From Prunella strophiata (lineage: Eukaryota > Chordata > Aves > Passeriformes > Prunellidae): a stretch of 64,000 nt of DNA. Below are positions 13,101 to 24,000 of this stretch, in pieces. Within the stretch, counting starts at the first letter, position 1, and each line of letters starts with the position of its first letter. The position numbers and the translations under genes were made by a program. Location: assembly GCA_036583965.1 (NCBI GenBank), contig JAZBQD010000017.1:27004385-27068384 (forward strand), given 5' to 3'. The notes below the pieces were generated by a model. The model did no database searches. It saw only the letters and a program-made list of their open reading frames with translations, and had not been told where the DNA came from.

Positions 13101-14103
13101 TATTTGATGGGTGCAACCTTTTGTACCACCTATACCATCCATGCTTTGCTTTAGGGTGGTGTTTACAAGGGCAGAAAGCTCAAGCTGGCTGTACTAGTGT
13201 TGTCTGAAGGAGGCAGAACTTGGGATTGCACAAATAACCCCTGTCTGGGCCATTGATGTTGTGTGCACAGAAGGACTGGCAGCAGACTGTAGCCAAGATG
13301 CCAGAGTTCAGTGCAAGTACAGGCCTTAACGTGACAAAGTTTGCAGCCTGAATGGCTTGGCTCAAAATGTGACCACATTTTGCTGTTCAGTATTCTTGCC
13401 ACCCGCTTGCAACATCCGGATAATATCTTGGGCCCTGCTGCCAGCTTGTGTGCTCTAGAGAACCCGCAGATTTCACTGCGGATGCTGCAGCGGCAACTCA
13501 TATTATTGGGCATAAAGCTTAGAGAATGCCAAGTCATTTGGGAGGCTTACTGTGACCTGAATGAAAATGACTCGTTCTTGGTCATGTAAAATAAATGAGG
13601 TGTTCTATAAAAACTTTTCCTTTACGTTCCACCAACCCCTTCTGGATACCTTTGAATGGCTTTGTGTGAAAAGGCAGCAAGCAACACAAGTACCCTTGGT
13701 CCAGATGGAAAATCTTTGCCTATGAGATCCCATGACAGTGTAGTTCTTGGCCTTTAAAATATGCAAACAAGGTGAGGATTGCAAGGCAAGTCAGAGCTTG
13801 TTCTTGCAAGAGCAGATTCTTTCCCAGACCTTGTGGAAGACAGGCAGCAAGCATACTGTCATCTGTAGGCCTCAGGAAGCTGGTTAGCTTGAGTTTCATT
13901 GAACACTATTTAAGATTTATTAAAATATCAAAATTTTCTTGTATTTTTTACCAGAACTCCGCCGTGCCGTGAGGAGTAGTTTGTGGAAGAAGCAAGCCAG
14001 TATCCATGAACATGAATATGGACCAGAAGAAAACATTGATGAAGATACATATAAAAAGACATGCACTGTATGTGGCCATGAATTAACTTACGAGAAGATG
14101 TAG
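7190..14103 (+). CDS. XPA: XPA, nucleotide excision repair damage-verification protein
   Basis: XPA is the nuclear scaffold of nucleotide excision repair; it binds damaged DNA junctions, RPA, ERCC1-XPF and TFIIH. I assembled six coding exons: 7190-7361, 7756-7884, 9964-10069, 11674-11839, 12478-12595 and 13955-14103. They total 840 nt, giving 279 aa plus TAG, and all phases agree. Human XPA has 273 aa; exon 1 has the same 172-nt coding length, and the extra six residues lie in exon 2. The start sits in a GCCGCCGCCATGG context. The ERCC1-binding motif (DTGGGFFL, residues 71-78) is followed by an acidic run. The C4 zinc finger uses Cys111, 114, 132 and 135. The protein ends [10 protein letters not shown], as in other vertebrates. 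The exon 1 donor (GTCGGA) is weak. Introns 2, 3 and 5 hold no other gene that I can see. It is convergent with NCBP1. Confidence 0.98.
7480..7567 (+). promoter_or_regulatory. G-quadruplex-prone tract in XPA intron 1
   Basis: Many runs of three to seven G are separated by one to several bases (for example GGGGTGGGGGTGGGGGTGGG), which satisfies the usual four-run G-quadruplex rule several times over. The tract lies on the coding strand within the 394-bp first intron, just downstream of the promoter. Folding and any effect on transcription are inferred. Confidence 0.7.
7591..7628. promoter_or_regulatory. C-run/G-run inverted repeat centred on a CACGTG E-box
   Basis: A perfect palindrome, CCCCCACACGTGTGGGGG, is centred between 7609 and 7610. 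It is extended by CCCCCCCT on the left and AGGGGGGGG on the right, with a single-base offset in the C and G runs. The core is a canonical E-box (CACGTG) of the kind bound by USF, MYC-MAX or CLOCK-BMAL1 factors. It lies in XPA intron 1. Which factor, if any, binds is unknown. Confidence 0.65.
8047..8149 (+). repeat. T-rich polypyrimidine tract in XPA intron 2
   Basis: About 100 bases on the + strand are almost entirely T and C, with several runs of six or more T. The tract is at the start of intron 2, where the CpG island ends. It is a simple low-complexity tract with no mobile-element body attached. Confidence 0.85.
9964..10069 (+). CDS. XPA: XPA exon 3, C4 zinc finger
   Basis: This exon encodes the whole C4 zinc-finger core, CxxC-(17 residues)-CxxC, including [18 protein letters not shown] and CDNC. 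Its acceptor is TTAG at 9960-9963 and its donor is GTATTA at 10070. It starts by completing the codon split after exon 2 (phase 1) and ends in phase 2. The 106-nt length equals that of human exon 3 as I know it. Confidence 0.97.
12712..12820 (+). mobile_element. Short degenerate CR1 LINE 3' end in XPA intron 4-5 region
   Basis: The text around 12771-12817 (GTTGGACTG, then AGGTCCCTTCCAGCTTGAAT) matches the conserved CR1 3' terminus, which reads roughly as ttggactagatgatc followed by ggtcccttccaacc. Only the tail is recognisable. It lies in XPA intron 5 (12596-13954), in the sense orientation. Boundaries are approximate. Confidence 0.5.
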
Positions 14104-14190
14104 TGTTAATCTATTTCTAAATTTTACTTTGTTTTTAATAGTATTTTGTATTAAAGTCAAATAAATGCTAATTATGAACAAGCTGTTGCC
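14104..14190 (+). terminator. XPA: XPA short 3' UTR and polyadenylation signals
   Basis: ATTAAA at 14150-14155 and AATAAA at 14160-14165 lie within 65 bases of the stop codon. A T/G-bearing stretch follows. This predicts a very short 3' UTR of about 80 nt. Longer alternative forms cannot be excluded from sequence. Confidence 0.75.
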
Positions 14191-14930
14191 AAAGTCTATG
14201 AAGCGTTATATTTTTCAGTTGCAAGAAGCTCTGTGAAGAACTTGGCTTTGGCCTTTATCTAGATCTAAGGGTAGAACATAGCAACAGTTCAACAGTTGGT
14301 ATTTTCTTGGTCAGAAGATAAGTTTGTATCATTGCACTTGATGCACTGATGAAATCAAGGTGAACTCACAGCTTTTCTGCATCCATCAGGAGGAAGGCTC
14401 CTTATTTTCTCCTAACCGTTGTCTGGTTTTCAGTTACTGGTCATGGGCAGGCAAGAGGGCTGATAGAGCAGCACTTCTGGTGCTGGGAGGTCGTATAATG
14501 ATGCAGGTTCTCCTTTGGCTCGGATGCACAACTCCATAAAGGAGAATTCTCTTTTAAAAGGAAAACTGCCTGCTTCCTTGGGAGGTTCTGACATGCATCT
14601 ACTGTATTTTGCAGGATAGATCCTTAAGTGTATTCGCTACATCTTTTTTTTTAATTTTATTTTTTCTTCCCAACTTTTGAAGCAGGGACCAAGGCAAGGG
14701 TCAAGACCTGTTCTTGGGGCAAGAGGGTAGTAGTGTTCCATGGTAGAGCTCTTTTAAATGCACTTAAATGATGTTTGCTTTTAGTAGAGTGAATTTATTT
14801 AAAACTTTAAATTTTCATTCTTGCAGCTTTTGGGGAATGCATGTGGCAATTATTGAAGTAAAGGAACATGTTCTGAAGTAAAGGATCATGTATGGCTCTA
14901 CATATATTTACCACTGTAAATATGGCAGAT
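14166..14930. other. Spacer between XPA and CR1 copy 1
   Basis: I see no gene, repeat family or RNA in this stretch. It contains a short T-rich run near 14645-14665 and nothing else that I can name. Confidence 0.5.
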
Positions 14931-15446
14931 TCCAGGGAAGTCTCTGGAGACTTCCTTTGTGAGCCTTGGCCACTGTGGCTGTGCAGAACTGAAATTTTTA
15001 GTAGGAAAACGATGACATATTTGCCAGTATGGAAATGTGGTGGGATGGCTCCCATGGCTGGAGTGCTGCAGTGATGGTCAGAAGCTCCTCAGAAGGGACA
15101 GGAGGGCAAGCAGAGGCAGCGAGGTGGCTCTGTACATTGGGGAGCATTTTGACTGCACAGAGCTCAAGGGCAGTGATGATAAGGTTGGGTGCTGGTGGGT
15201 AAGGATCAGGGAAAGGCCAACGAAGCAGAGATCCCAGGGGGAATCTGTTACAGACCACCCAGACTGGATAAAGGGGCAGATGAAATGTTCTATAAGAAAT
15301 TGGCTGGTGTTTCAAAATCACTAGCCCTTGTTCTTGTGGGAGACACTAATTTGTGGGATGTCTGCTGAAAACATCAGCAGGGGAGAGGCGGCAGTCTAGG
15401 AGGTTCCTGGAGTGTGTGGAAGACAAAGGAGAGCTGGCAAGTGAGC

Positions 15447-15848
15447 TGTCCTGGTTCTGGCCAGGACAGTGATTTTTTGCAGTAGCCTGGGGGAGGGGCG
15501 TAACCCAGACCTGGAAGTTACCCTCTACCACTTCACACCACACACAGGGCTGGGTGGGCAGAAAGGAGTTCTTTCCAGTCAGGATAACATCAGGTTTCAT
15601 GGGGTGGGCATTTGCATGTGAATCCATCATCTTTCCTGCACACCAAATTAATATCAATATCGATACTGTTCATTTCTTACCTCATGGCTGTTTCCAGTAA
15701 ATTGTTCTTATCTCAATCCTTGATCTTTACCTTTTGTGCCTCTAATTTTCATCCACTTCCTACTGAGAGGAATTGAGCAAGTTGTGCATGGTTTGGAGCG
15801 TTTGAATAGAAATGCTAAATTGGGGAATGCCATTCCTAAACCACAGCA
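15447..15848. mobile_element. Solo LTR of an endogenous retrovirus, nested in CR1
   Basis: This is a 402-bp insertion that begins TGTCCTGGTTCTGG and ends AAACCACAGCA, so it has the TG...CA ends of an LTR. The 5-base sequence TGAGC at 15442-15446 is repeated exactly at 15849-15853, a target-site duplication. The flanking CR1 sequence resumes in register on both sides. No internal retroviral genes are present, so it is a solo LTR left by recombination. The ends resemble an ERVL-like LTR group common in songbirds. I did not fix its transcriptional orientation. Confidence 0.85.
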
Positions 15849-17052
15849 TGAGCATATCAGGGGCAGTGGCCTCATAGATCTGCCGTTTATGAGCAGAGAA
15901 GGGCTGGTGGGAGATGTGTTTGGAGGCTCTCAGGCACAGTGACCATGAAATGATGAGTTTTCAACCCTAGCTAAGTAAGGAACAGGATCAACAAAACTTC
16001 TGCCTTGGTTTCTGGAGGGTGGGCCTTGGCCTGTTCAGGGCAGTGGTTCAGAGAGTCCCTTGGGAAACAGTCCTTAATAACAAAGGGGTCCCATGAAGAC
16101 TGGCCATGCTTTAAAGAGGAAATCTTGCAAGGCAGAGGAGCAGACTGCTCCTATGTGCCGGATGATGAGCTATCGTGCAGGACGACAAGCCCGGTCTTCC
16201 TGTTCCTCCTGGCTGAACAGGATGCTTCTGTTGTAACTCAGGGAAAAGAGGTTATGACCTTTGAAAGAAGGGGCAGACAACTCAAGAAGAGTACGAGGAT
16301 GATGGTAGGTCACATACAGAGAAAATTAGAAAGATAAAAGCTCAGCTGGAACTCAGTCTGGCCACCACTGTGAAATATAAAGTGTTTTTATAAATACTTT
16401 AACAACAAAAGGAGGGCCTGGGAGAATCTCTATTGGTTATTGGATGCATGGGGGGACATTGTCATTAAGGACAAGGGAAAGGTTGAGGTACTTGGGTTCT
16501 TTAGCATAAAGACCAGTTATCCTTAGAGCAACCAGACCCTGAGCTGGTACAGAGGGACAGGGAGCAGCAGTGACCTCCTGTAATCCAGGAGGAAGGAGTT
16601 AGTGACCTGCTAGTTAGTGAGCCATTAGACCCAAGTCCATGGGACCAGATGGGATTCTCCCAAGGGCACTGAGGGAACTGGCAGGAGAGCTCACTAAGCT
16701 GCTCTGCATCATTTGTCATCAGTCCTGGGTAACCAGGGAGGTCTGGGTTGACTGGGTTGGCCAGTGTGATGCCCATCTACGAGAAGGGATGGAAGGAGGA
16801 TCCAGGGAACTACAGACTTGTCAGTTCTGTAGTGGGATGGAACAGATCATCTTGAGTGTGATCACACAGCACATGCAGGAAAAACAGGGGACTGGGCCCA
16901 GCCAACACAGTTTTGGGAAAGGGAGGTCCTGCCTGACCAACCTGACCTCCTTTTATGACCAGGTGACCTGCCTAGAGGAGGAGGGAAAGGCTGTGGATAT
17001 TGTCTACCTGACCTTCAGCACAGCCTTTCACACCATCTCTCCATAGCACACT

Positions 17053-17100
17053 CTGGCAGCCCATGAGTTAGACAAAGCTGGCAGCCCATGGCTTAGACAG
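17053..17100 (+). repeat. 25-bp tandem duplication inside CR1
   Basis: The unit CTGGCAGCCCATGAGTTAG... (25 bases from 17053) is repeated directly from 17078 with one or two changes. It lies inside the dead CR1 and probably arose by slippage after insertion. Confidence 0.75.
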
Positions 17101-18097
17101 GAGCACTCTTTGCTGGGTTAGAAACTGGCTGTACAGTCAGGCCCAGAGAGTGGAGGTGAATGGTGTCACTGCCAGCTGGGGGCTGGTCACCAGTGGTGTT
17201 CCTCAGGAATTAGTATTTGGCCCAATCCTGGCTAAAATCTTTACTGATGGTCTGCATGAGATTGACTGTACTCTCAGCATAATTCACTGCTGATAGCAAA
17301 CTGTGTGGGAGTGTTGATCTGCTGGAGGGCAGGAAGGCTCTGCAGAGGCACCTGGACAGGCTGGATCAACCGGCCAAGGCCAAAGGTGTGAGGTTCAATA
17401 AGGCCAAGTGTCAGGTCCTGCCCTTGGGTCACAACAGCCCTGTGCAGGCTGGGGCAGGGTGCCTGGAAAGAGGCCCATTGGAAAAGAGCCTACGGGTGCT
17501 GGCCAGCATCCGTCTGGGAGTGTGCCCTGGTGTCCAAGAAGGCCAATGGCATCCTGGCATGTATCAGCAATAGTGTGAGCAGCCTGGCACTGGCGATGCC
17601 ACACCTTGAGATTTGTGTCCTGTTTGGGGCTCCAGCTCAGGAAGAACACTGAGGTGCTGGAGTGTGCCCAGAGATGATTGATGGAGCTGGTGAAGGGCCC
17701 AGGAGCAGCTGAGGGAACAGGGCTTGTTCAGCCTGGAGAAAAGGAGGCTCAGAGGTGACCTTACCCCCTCTGCAACTCTCTGAAAGGGAGCTGTAGCCAG
17801 GTGGGGGTCAGTCTTCTTCCAGGCAACCAGTGACAGGACAAGAGGATATGGTGGCCTCAAGCTGCACCAGAGGAGGTTTAGGTCAGACATCAGGAAGATT
17901 CCTCTACAGAAGGGGTGACTGGACATTGGAATGGGCTTCCCAGGAAGGTGGTGGAGTCACCATGTCTGGAGGTTTCAAGGAAAGATTGGACATGGCCATG
18001 CCATGGTCTAGTTTACCATCAGACGTGGTGATGTTTACTCATACGTTGGATTTGATGACATCAGAGGTCTTTTCCAATCTAATTGACTCTGTGGTTT

Positions 18098-18750
18098 TGT
18101 TAGAGGAGACAAGGCACCTGGAAAGGGCACATGATGCTTCCAATAATAGGTATTTGCTTTTTCAATGTTCTCCTCTGCAGCTATGCAGTAACCTGCCTGC
18201 CCACCAAGCAGAGAAGTAGTTAAGGCCTTGCAAGACCTAAGAACGTGGCACGGAGATTTGGCTAGAGGAGGGAGGCAGGTCCCAGCAGGGCTTTTGGAGG
18301 TAGTCCTCCTTGTCATGCTTTCACAACCCAGTATTGTCTTGGGTTCCTAAAGTCCTCTCTGGGGCAGATGGGAGTGGTCACTGACTATTGCCCTTGCATG
18401 GACATGCTGCAGCATCTGTCCCACCCCACAGCAAGCACCACCAGCCACACCCTCCTGACCTCCTGCAGCAGCACTTCCCCTTCCCAGAGGACAAGAGGTG
18501 GCAAGGGAGAGGGAGAATTTCTACATCAGCACCTCCTTGCAACTAGGAGCACATATGCTTGCCTCACATGGCTGCAGGTGGGGGAGCGTGTTAGACCAGC
18601 TGTAGTGCAAGGAGGTGAGGGCTTGTGTGTTGTCAGGGTACCAGTGCTGGGAAACAAAACTGCTTCACACCCCTCTGCATTTAACACCAGCATAACTCAG
18701 CATGACTACTTTGCTTTAGTGTCCCCCCAAGAGATTGCACAAACACTCTC
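18098..18750. other. Spacer between CR1 copy 1 and the NCBP1 3' end
   Basis: I see no gene or named repeat here. The open frame on the + strand at 18368-18883 has no recognisable domain and overlaps the NCBP1 3' UTR, so I do not call it. Confidence 0.5.
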
Positions 18751-18773
18751 AGCAGCAACCTGCTTCACCTTCA

Positions 18774-21086
18774 TTTATTTTTGTCTTTATGTGTGCATTT
18801 TTTTCCAACCACATCACATTTCTACAGCATCTTTACACTATCCACCACTTCATATTTCAGCAGTTCAAAGGTTCTCCAGTTAGCTGCTGGTATCACTACA
18901 TAAGCATTTCACTCTTTCCTACAGATCCAGCCAATTTCCCAGTCAGGTGTACACCATGAGACCTAAAAGAAGGTGAAGGTGTCCAACAGACTCAAGAAAT
19001 GCAATCAAAGCCCATGCTCAAAGCTTGGCATGATTGGAAGTTAAATCCATTTTGAAAGACATTGCTATTTGGTTTTAAAACACAGGATTACACTCAAGCA
19101 TTTGCAACTGTATCCCCAGCATCGGTATTTGTCAAGGCTCAAAGAAAGTTACAGGTTTGCAAGTTTTAACTGCTTTACCAGTTTACAGAAGTCACATTTA
19201 TAGTCAGAACCCTCACCATTAGTTAATATCAGAACTGATACTGACCCAAGCCAGTGAAAAAACTATTAAACTCCAATTAAAACCTTTAAAGTATTAAATG
19301 TTTCCTAAAAATAGAAAAAAACAACAAGATTACTCAGGAACATTAACAGAGAAAGAGCTGAAGCATAAGTCCGTGCATAAAGCAAAATTTACAACAAATA
19401 ACAATATACCCTGAAAGAATGGCGGGGGGTGGGGGGGAAATCAGTCAAGTCAGAAAGGGCAAGCAGAAAAAGTAGAAGTAACAGATCTAAGTCTATGAGG
19501 ATATTTAGGGTTGCTACAGGCCACACACAAAAATCAGATGAACAGTCAAAGCAAAATGTTCAATTTTTAACCCTCCTTGCTTATTCAGATAATTGGTCAA
19601 TGTACAGATGAAATAAATTTCTAGGTATAATACCTAAAAAAAGTAATTTGTACAGGAACAAAATTATTCAAAGCACGTAATTTCCTAAGCTAAAACTAAA
19701 CAGCACTGGGTATGAAATTCTTTGAAACATTCACCTGCTAAATGAAGAGACCACAAACAGCTTGGAAGCCCCCTGCACACTGATGGACCTGAGCACCTAA
19801 GGCAGCGTCTCTGCTGTTCACCGCTGCTCACTGTGGTACAGAACACTGGTTTGGCTCTTATGTACCTCATGTTACTGGCCTAACTCAAAACTAAGCCTGC
19901 TCTATTTTCAGGCTGTGTTCTCAGTCTAGGCCTCCTGTAATGTATCACTTAATTCGGCATTAAAACACTTCCTGAAGACATGGGAGCAACGTGCTGCTGT
20001 CACGTTTTAAAGCAAGGGAAGCGTAGCAGATGCAACAGTTGTTGCCAAGCCAGATGAGGTGAGAGCACTTGGTTCCTCCACTGTCACTAACAGAAAGATT
20101 TCTGACATCCTGCAGGCCTGCAGGTCCAGCCCAGTGAGTTACAGGCTGAAAGAAAAAAACAAGCTCAGCACTGTCTGGGGCTTCTGGGGCTGGAGCTCCC
20201 AACACCCAGGTAAAGGCTTGCAGCATGGAAGTCAGAAGTTTGTTCCACACCAACTCTTGCTTACTGTCTCTATCAGTGAAGACTGCTACCAAGAGCAGTT
20301 CATGATTTCTTGACCACAATGCAAAAAGAATTGCATTTTTCAGAAGTGGTCCATGAAGTTTCTCTACTGTATGTTTGTAAGACTGTTTCTTTAAAGTTTC
20401 TTTACTGACTGTAATAAGACACTAGACAATACATTTAAAAAACATATTTCAATTGTACTATATGTTCTTTTAAACTGTGAAAATCTATCTGGCTTGGTAA
20501 TCAAACAAATTTGTATGCGCTATGCTACTTTGAAAACGTGTTTCACATGCCCAAAGTTAAGACAGTTTTCCTATGTCATATACTAGAGAACTTATCCCAC
20601 TACTCACTGAGAAGGTGCATCCCCTTTCATACTCACAAAACACTACTAATTGTTCCTCATTTCTGCAATTAATTTGATTTAAGGGACAAGCAGAGGTAAC
20701 AAATTCAATTGCTTGGGGTTGGCTTTTTTTGTTGTGAGGTTAGGAATATTTATGGGGGGAGGAGTGTGCCTGATTCTTTATTTTTATATAGGCAAGAGGG
20801 GAGAAATAAAATTACTATCATGAAGAGAAGAGTAAAACCAAATGAAAAGACAACAAAAAGAATTAATAGTTTACTTCACAAATATCCCCTATTAGTCATA
20901 TCTTTTAAGGCTTACAATGCTTACACAGTTTGGTTTTTTTAGAATACTCTACTGTTTTATATAGGAGCACATGAAAGCCAGTTTTAGTAAAAAAAATTCT
21001 TCCATCCCCATGTTAAGTTTTGCCATTAAAAAAAAATTAAATTTCACTAAAGTCCTGCAGACAAGACTCTGTCCATGGATGATCCC
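18774..21086 (-). other. NCBP1: Probable NCBP1 3' UTR with two polyadenylation signals
   Basis: On the minus strand the NCBP1 stop is followed by AATAAA at 20782-20777 (short form, about 310 nt) and again at 18779-18774 (long form, about 2.3 kb). The distal signal is followed by GAGTGTTTGTGC, a good GU-rich downstream element, and so is the better candidate. The intervening 2 kb is AT-rich with no repeat family visible. Confidence 0.6.
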
Positions 21087-24000
21087 TCAGGCCTGCAGAG
21101 CACAGAACTGCTGAAACACAGCCAGAATGTGGTGGTCCAGTTCAGCTGTGAACAGGAGGTTCTCTAGCGTCACCATGTACTGCTGGATTATCTGGTGGTG
21201 CTGACAGATAAAAAACAAAAACAAACCACATGTTTACTGTTTTTACATTTATATCGGAATAGGCAGAGAAGTCAAGACATGTAAGAAACACAAATGTTCT
21301 TATCAGAATTGTTTAGCACATCTAATTTCCACAACATATCAGCCATGGGTAAGAAAAGCATGATGTAGATAGAGGCACTGCTGATTGCAAGAACTAAGCC
21401 TGGGCTGAAATCCTGCCTTGTGCTCCCTGTAGCTCCTCACTCACGGATCCTGAGTTGTGTGCAGGACACAATGCCACTGCAGGTATCTTGGGAGAATCAT
21501 GCTATTTCCTTTCCTCTGAAGACACATCTACTACCAGGGGAGGATTCATCCCAAGGCAGCTTCCATTCTTCAACACCACCACTTCCATTCTTCAACACAT
21601 CTTGCACACAGGTATAACCAGCCACCTGTGCTTATTAAGTGATTGAATACAGAGCCAAATATTCAAAAATCATGTTTAACAGATATTTACGCACCTCACT
21701 AAAAGGAATCCTGCAATATTTTAATTCTTATTTCAAACATGTCTATTTTAGCATTCTTGTTTGTTCACAACTTTGCCCTTACTTAAAACACACAGTTAAG
21801 TGGAAGTCAGTGAAATTCATAACCACATCTTGAAATATTTTGCAGTGCACTTAGAGTGAGGAAATTCTCCACTCAGGATCAGTCACTCCACCAGACTGTG
21901 GCAGAGATTTGGCTAGAGCCAGAGAGTTGTGACCTGGCCCCACACCAGCCTCTGGGGAAAATGTGCTGCTGCCACCTACTGCTACTCTCGTGGAGCCTCA
22001 GCCTCCCATCAACCAAGCTTTCCCAATTAAACATGGCCCCCAGCCAACACCCTCCAAAGCTGAGAAATGAAGCTTACCTGCAGGAAGATCTGCTGCAACC
22101 TCTCTATACAGCTCTTGTACCATGGTGTAAATACATCAATTCCACCAGTCTCGCAGCGCACTAAGTGCTCCGTTAACAACATAATGAAACGCTGCAGTAG
22201 ATGGGAAAAAACACAAACTTAGTCTCATCAAATTAAAGAAGAATCCTAAACTAAGGTGAGAGGAGCTGGGTGTCAGAAGCTTTGAATAGCACTGTGAGAA
22301 TAATTATTTTGTTTGGCAAATACTGAATTTAGTATGAAAATAAACCAGTTACCTTCTGGTTGTTCAGGAAATTGTGTGCTAGCAAAACTCCTCTCCTGCT
22401 AAGCACTTGAAACTCATCAGATCCAGTTCCAAACCAACCAGTCTTTGCAGAGGGATGATCTGGATTGACTCTAACCCATGGTAAAGTCATCAACCCTTTC
22501 CCATACTCTTATTCCAAGAAAATGCCCAAGACAGTAGTGATGCTGAGAGCTTATAAATGAAGTAACTTTGAAACCTAAACTGAGAAGAGACTTTGACCAC
22601 CGTTACCTGGAATATAACAAGAAAGAGATTCTTCTGCTCGCTCTGGGCTGACTCTACTTTTTCCTGCAAGCGCTCGATCTGCTCTTCCAGTGGTCCATCC
22701 TCCCGATCAGTGCTTCGGTCGTCATCATCATCGTCATCATCACTGTCTCGCTGTAAATGACAACAACACAGGACTTAACCAGTAATTTGGCAGGTGTGGA
22801 TACCATTAATACCCCCCAGCTGCACGTGTGAAAAGGTCTGCAGAACAAATGAAGAGCAGCACACAGTTCTGGATAAAAATCTGGAAGGAAAAATGCTAAT
22901 ATGGGAAAGCCCTGAAAAAAAGAAAAATACCAACATTTCAGAGAAACTAGAGCAAGCATAGAGATTTATCAGAATTAAAGCATTTTCCTCCAGGAAGGTG
23001 CTGTGGCTGACAGTCCAGCTGAGGTGCCCCTACACCAGACCATGCAGCTAGGGCAACAAACAGGAGGAGCTGGAAGCCACTGTGCTGCTGGACAGTTGTG
23101 ACCTTGTTGTCACTCCTGAAACTCAGTGAGATGGATCCCATGACTGGAGTGTGACTAACAACGACCACAGGCTGTTCAGAAGGGACTTGGGAATAAAGAG
23201 ACACAGAGGGATTGCCTTCTACATCAAGAGCTGGATTGAGTGTGAAGTCTCTGAAGAACAGCCATGAGCAAGTGTAAAGCTGGTGGCAATGATCCCAGCC
23301 AGGCAGCAAAGGGAGCCCTTGGCCGTGCCTGTGACCGGCTCCCCACCAAGCAGAGAGCGCTGACGGAGCCTTCCTGCCCCAGCTGCAGGAGGCTCCGTGC
23401 CCACGGGCCCTGGTGCTGCTGGGGGACTTCAACCACCCCTGCACATGCTGGAAAAGTAGCTCCAGGCAATCCTTGAGATTCCTGGAATGCATGGAGGATA
23501 AATTCCTGACCCAGGAAGTAGAGAGCCTTACAATAGGGGAGGTGTCTCCTGGATCTGTTGGTCACCAACACATGAGGAATGTCAAGCTAGGAGGCAGCGA
23601 TCATGCCTTGGTGGAATTCACAGTCCTGGGGGATATAGGTCAGGAAAAGGATCAAGAGAGGCCTCTGAACTTTAGGAAAGCAGACTTTCAGCTTTTCAGG
23701 GACATAGTCAATGAGACTGCCTGGGAGACTGCCCTCAGGGACCAAAGGAGAGGAACAGAGCTGGCAAATCTCCAAGAGAGCAATTCCCAGGAGCAAGGAA
23801 TCAGACAAGGAATGCAGGAGACTGACATGGCTCAGCAGGGCACTGCTGGTCAAACTACAAGGAAAGAAGCAAATGCAGAAGCAGTGGCAACAATGACACG
23901 TAACCTGGGAAGAGGATAGTAGGGGTAGATGGGGAAGGCCAAAGCAAAGTTGGAACTGAACCCGGCAAGGGACGCAAAGAATAACAGGAAGGTATTCCAG

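Larger units (their letters stand above)
14930..18097 (+). mobile_element. CR1 LINE, near full-length ORF2 region but decayed
   Basis: The segment reads collinearly with avian CR1. A degraded endonuclease part (the GDFN motif region near 15335-15350 now reads GDTN) is followed by reverse transcriptase sequence (QSWVTREVW near 16720, SCLTNL near 16930, and the AFHTISP region near 17030). It ends in the CR1 3' terminus at about 18020-18097 (TTGGATTTGATGACATCAGAGG, then TCTTTTCCAATCTAATTGACTCTG). Many stops and frameshifts break the frame, so it is inactive. It occupies most of the XPA-NCBP1 tail-to-tail spacer and is split by a solo LTR at 15447-15848. The 5' boundary is approximate. Confidence 0.9.

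Noticed and set aside
13163..13589. Open frames on both strands in XPA intron 5
   Set aside because: They show no domain or family resemblance and the flanking XPA exons splice cleanly past them.
16501..17046. Open frames inside CR1 copy 1 that resemble reverse transcriptase
   Set aside because: They are pieces of a dead LINE broken by stops and shifts, not a host gene.
23413..23919. 168-codon frame with a GDFN motif
   Set aside because: It is the remaining endonuclease part of CR1 copy 2, and it ends well before the reverse transcriptase part.
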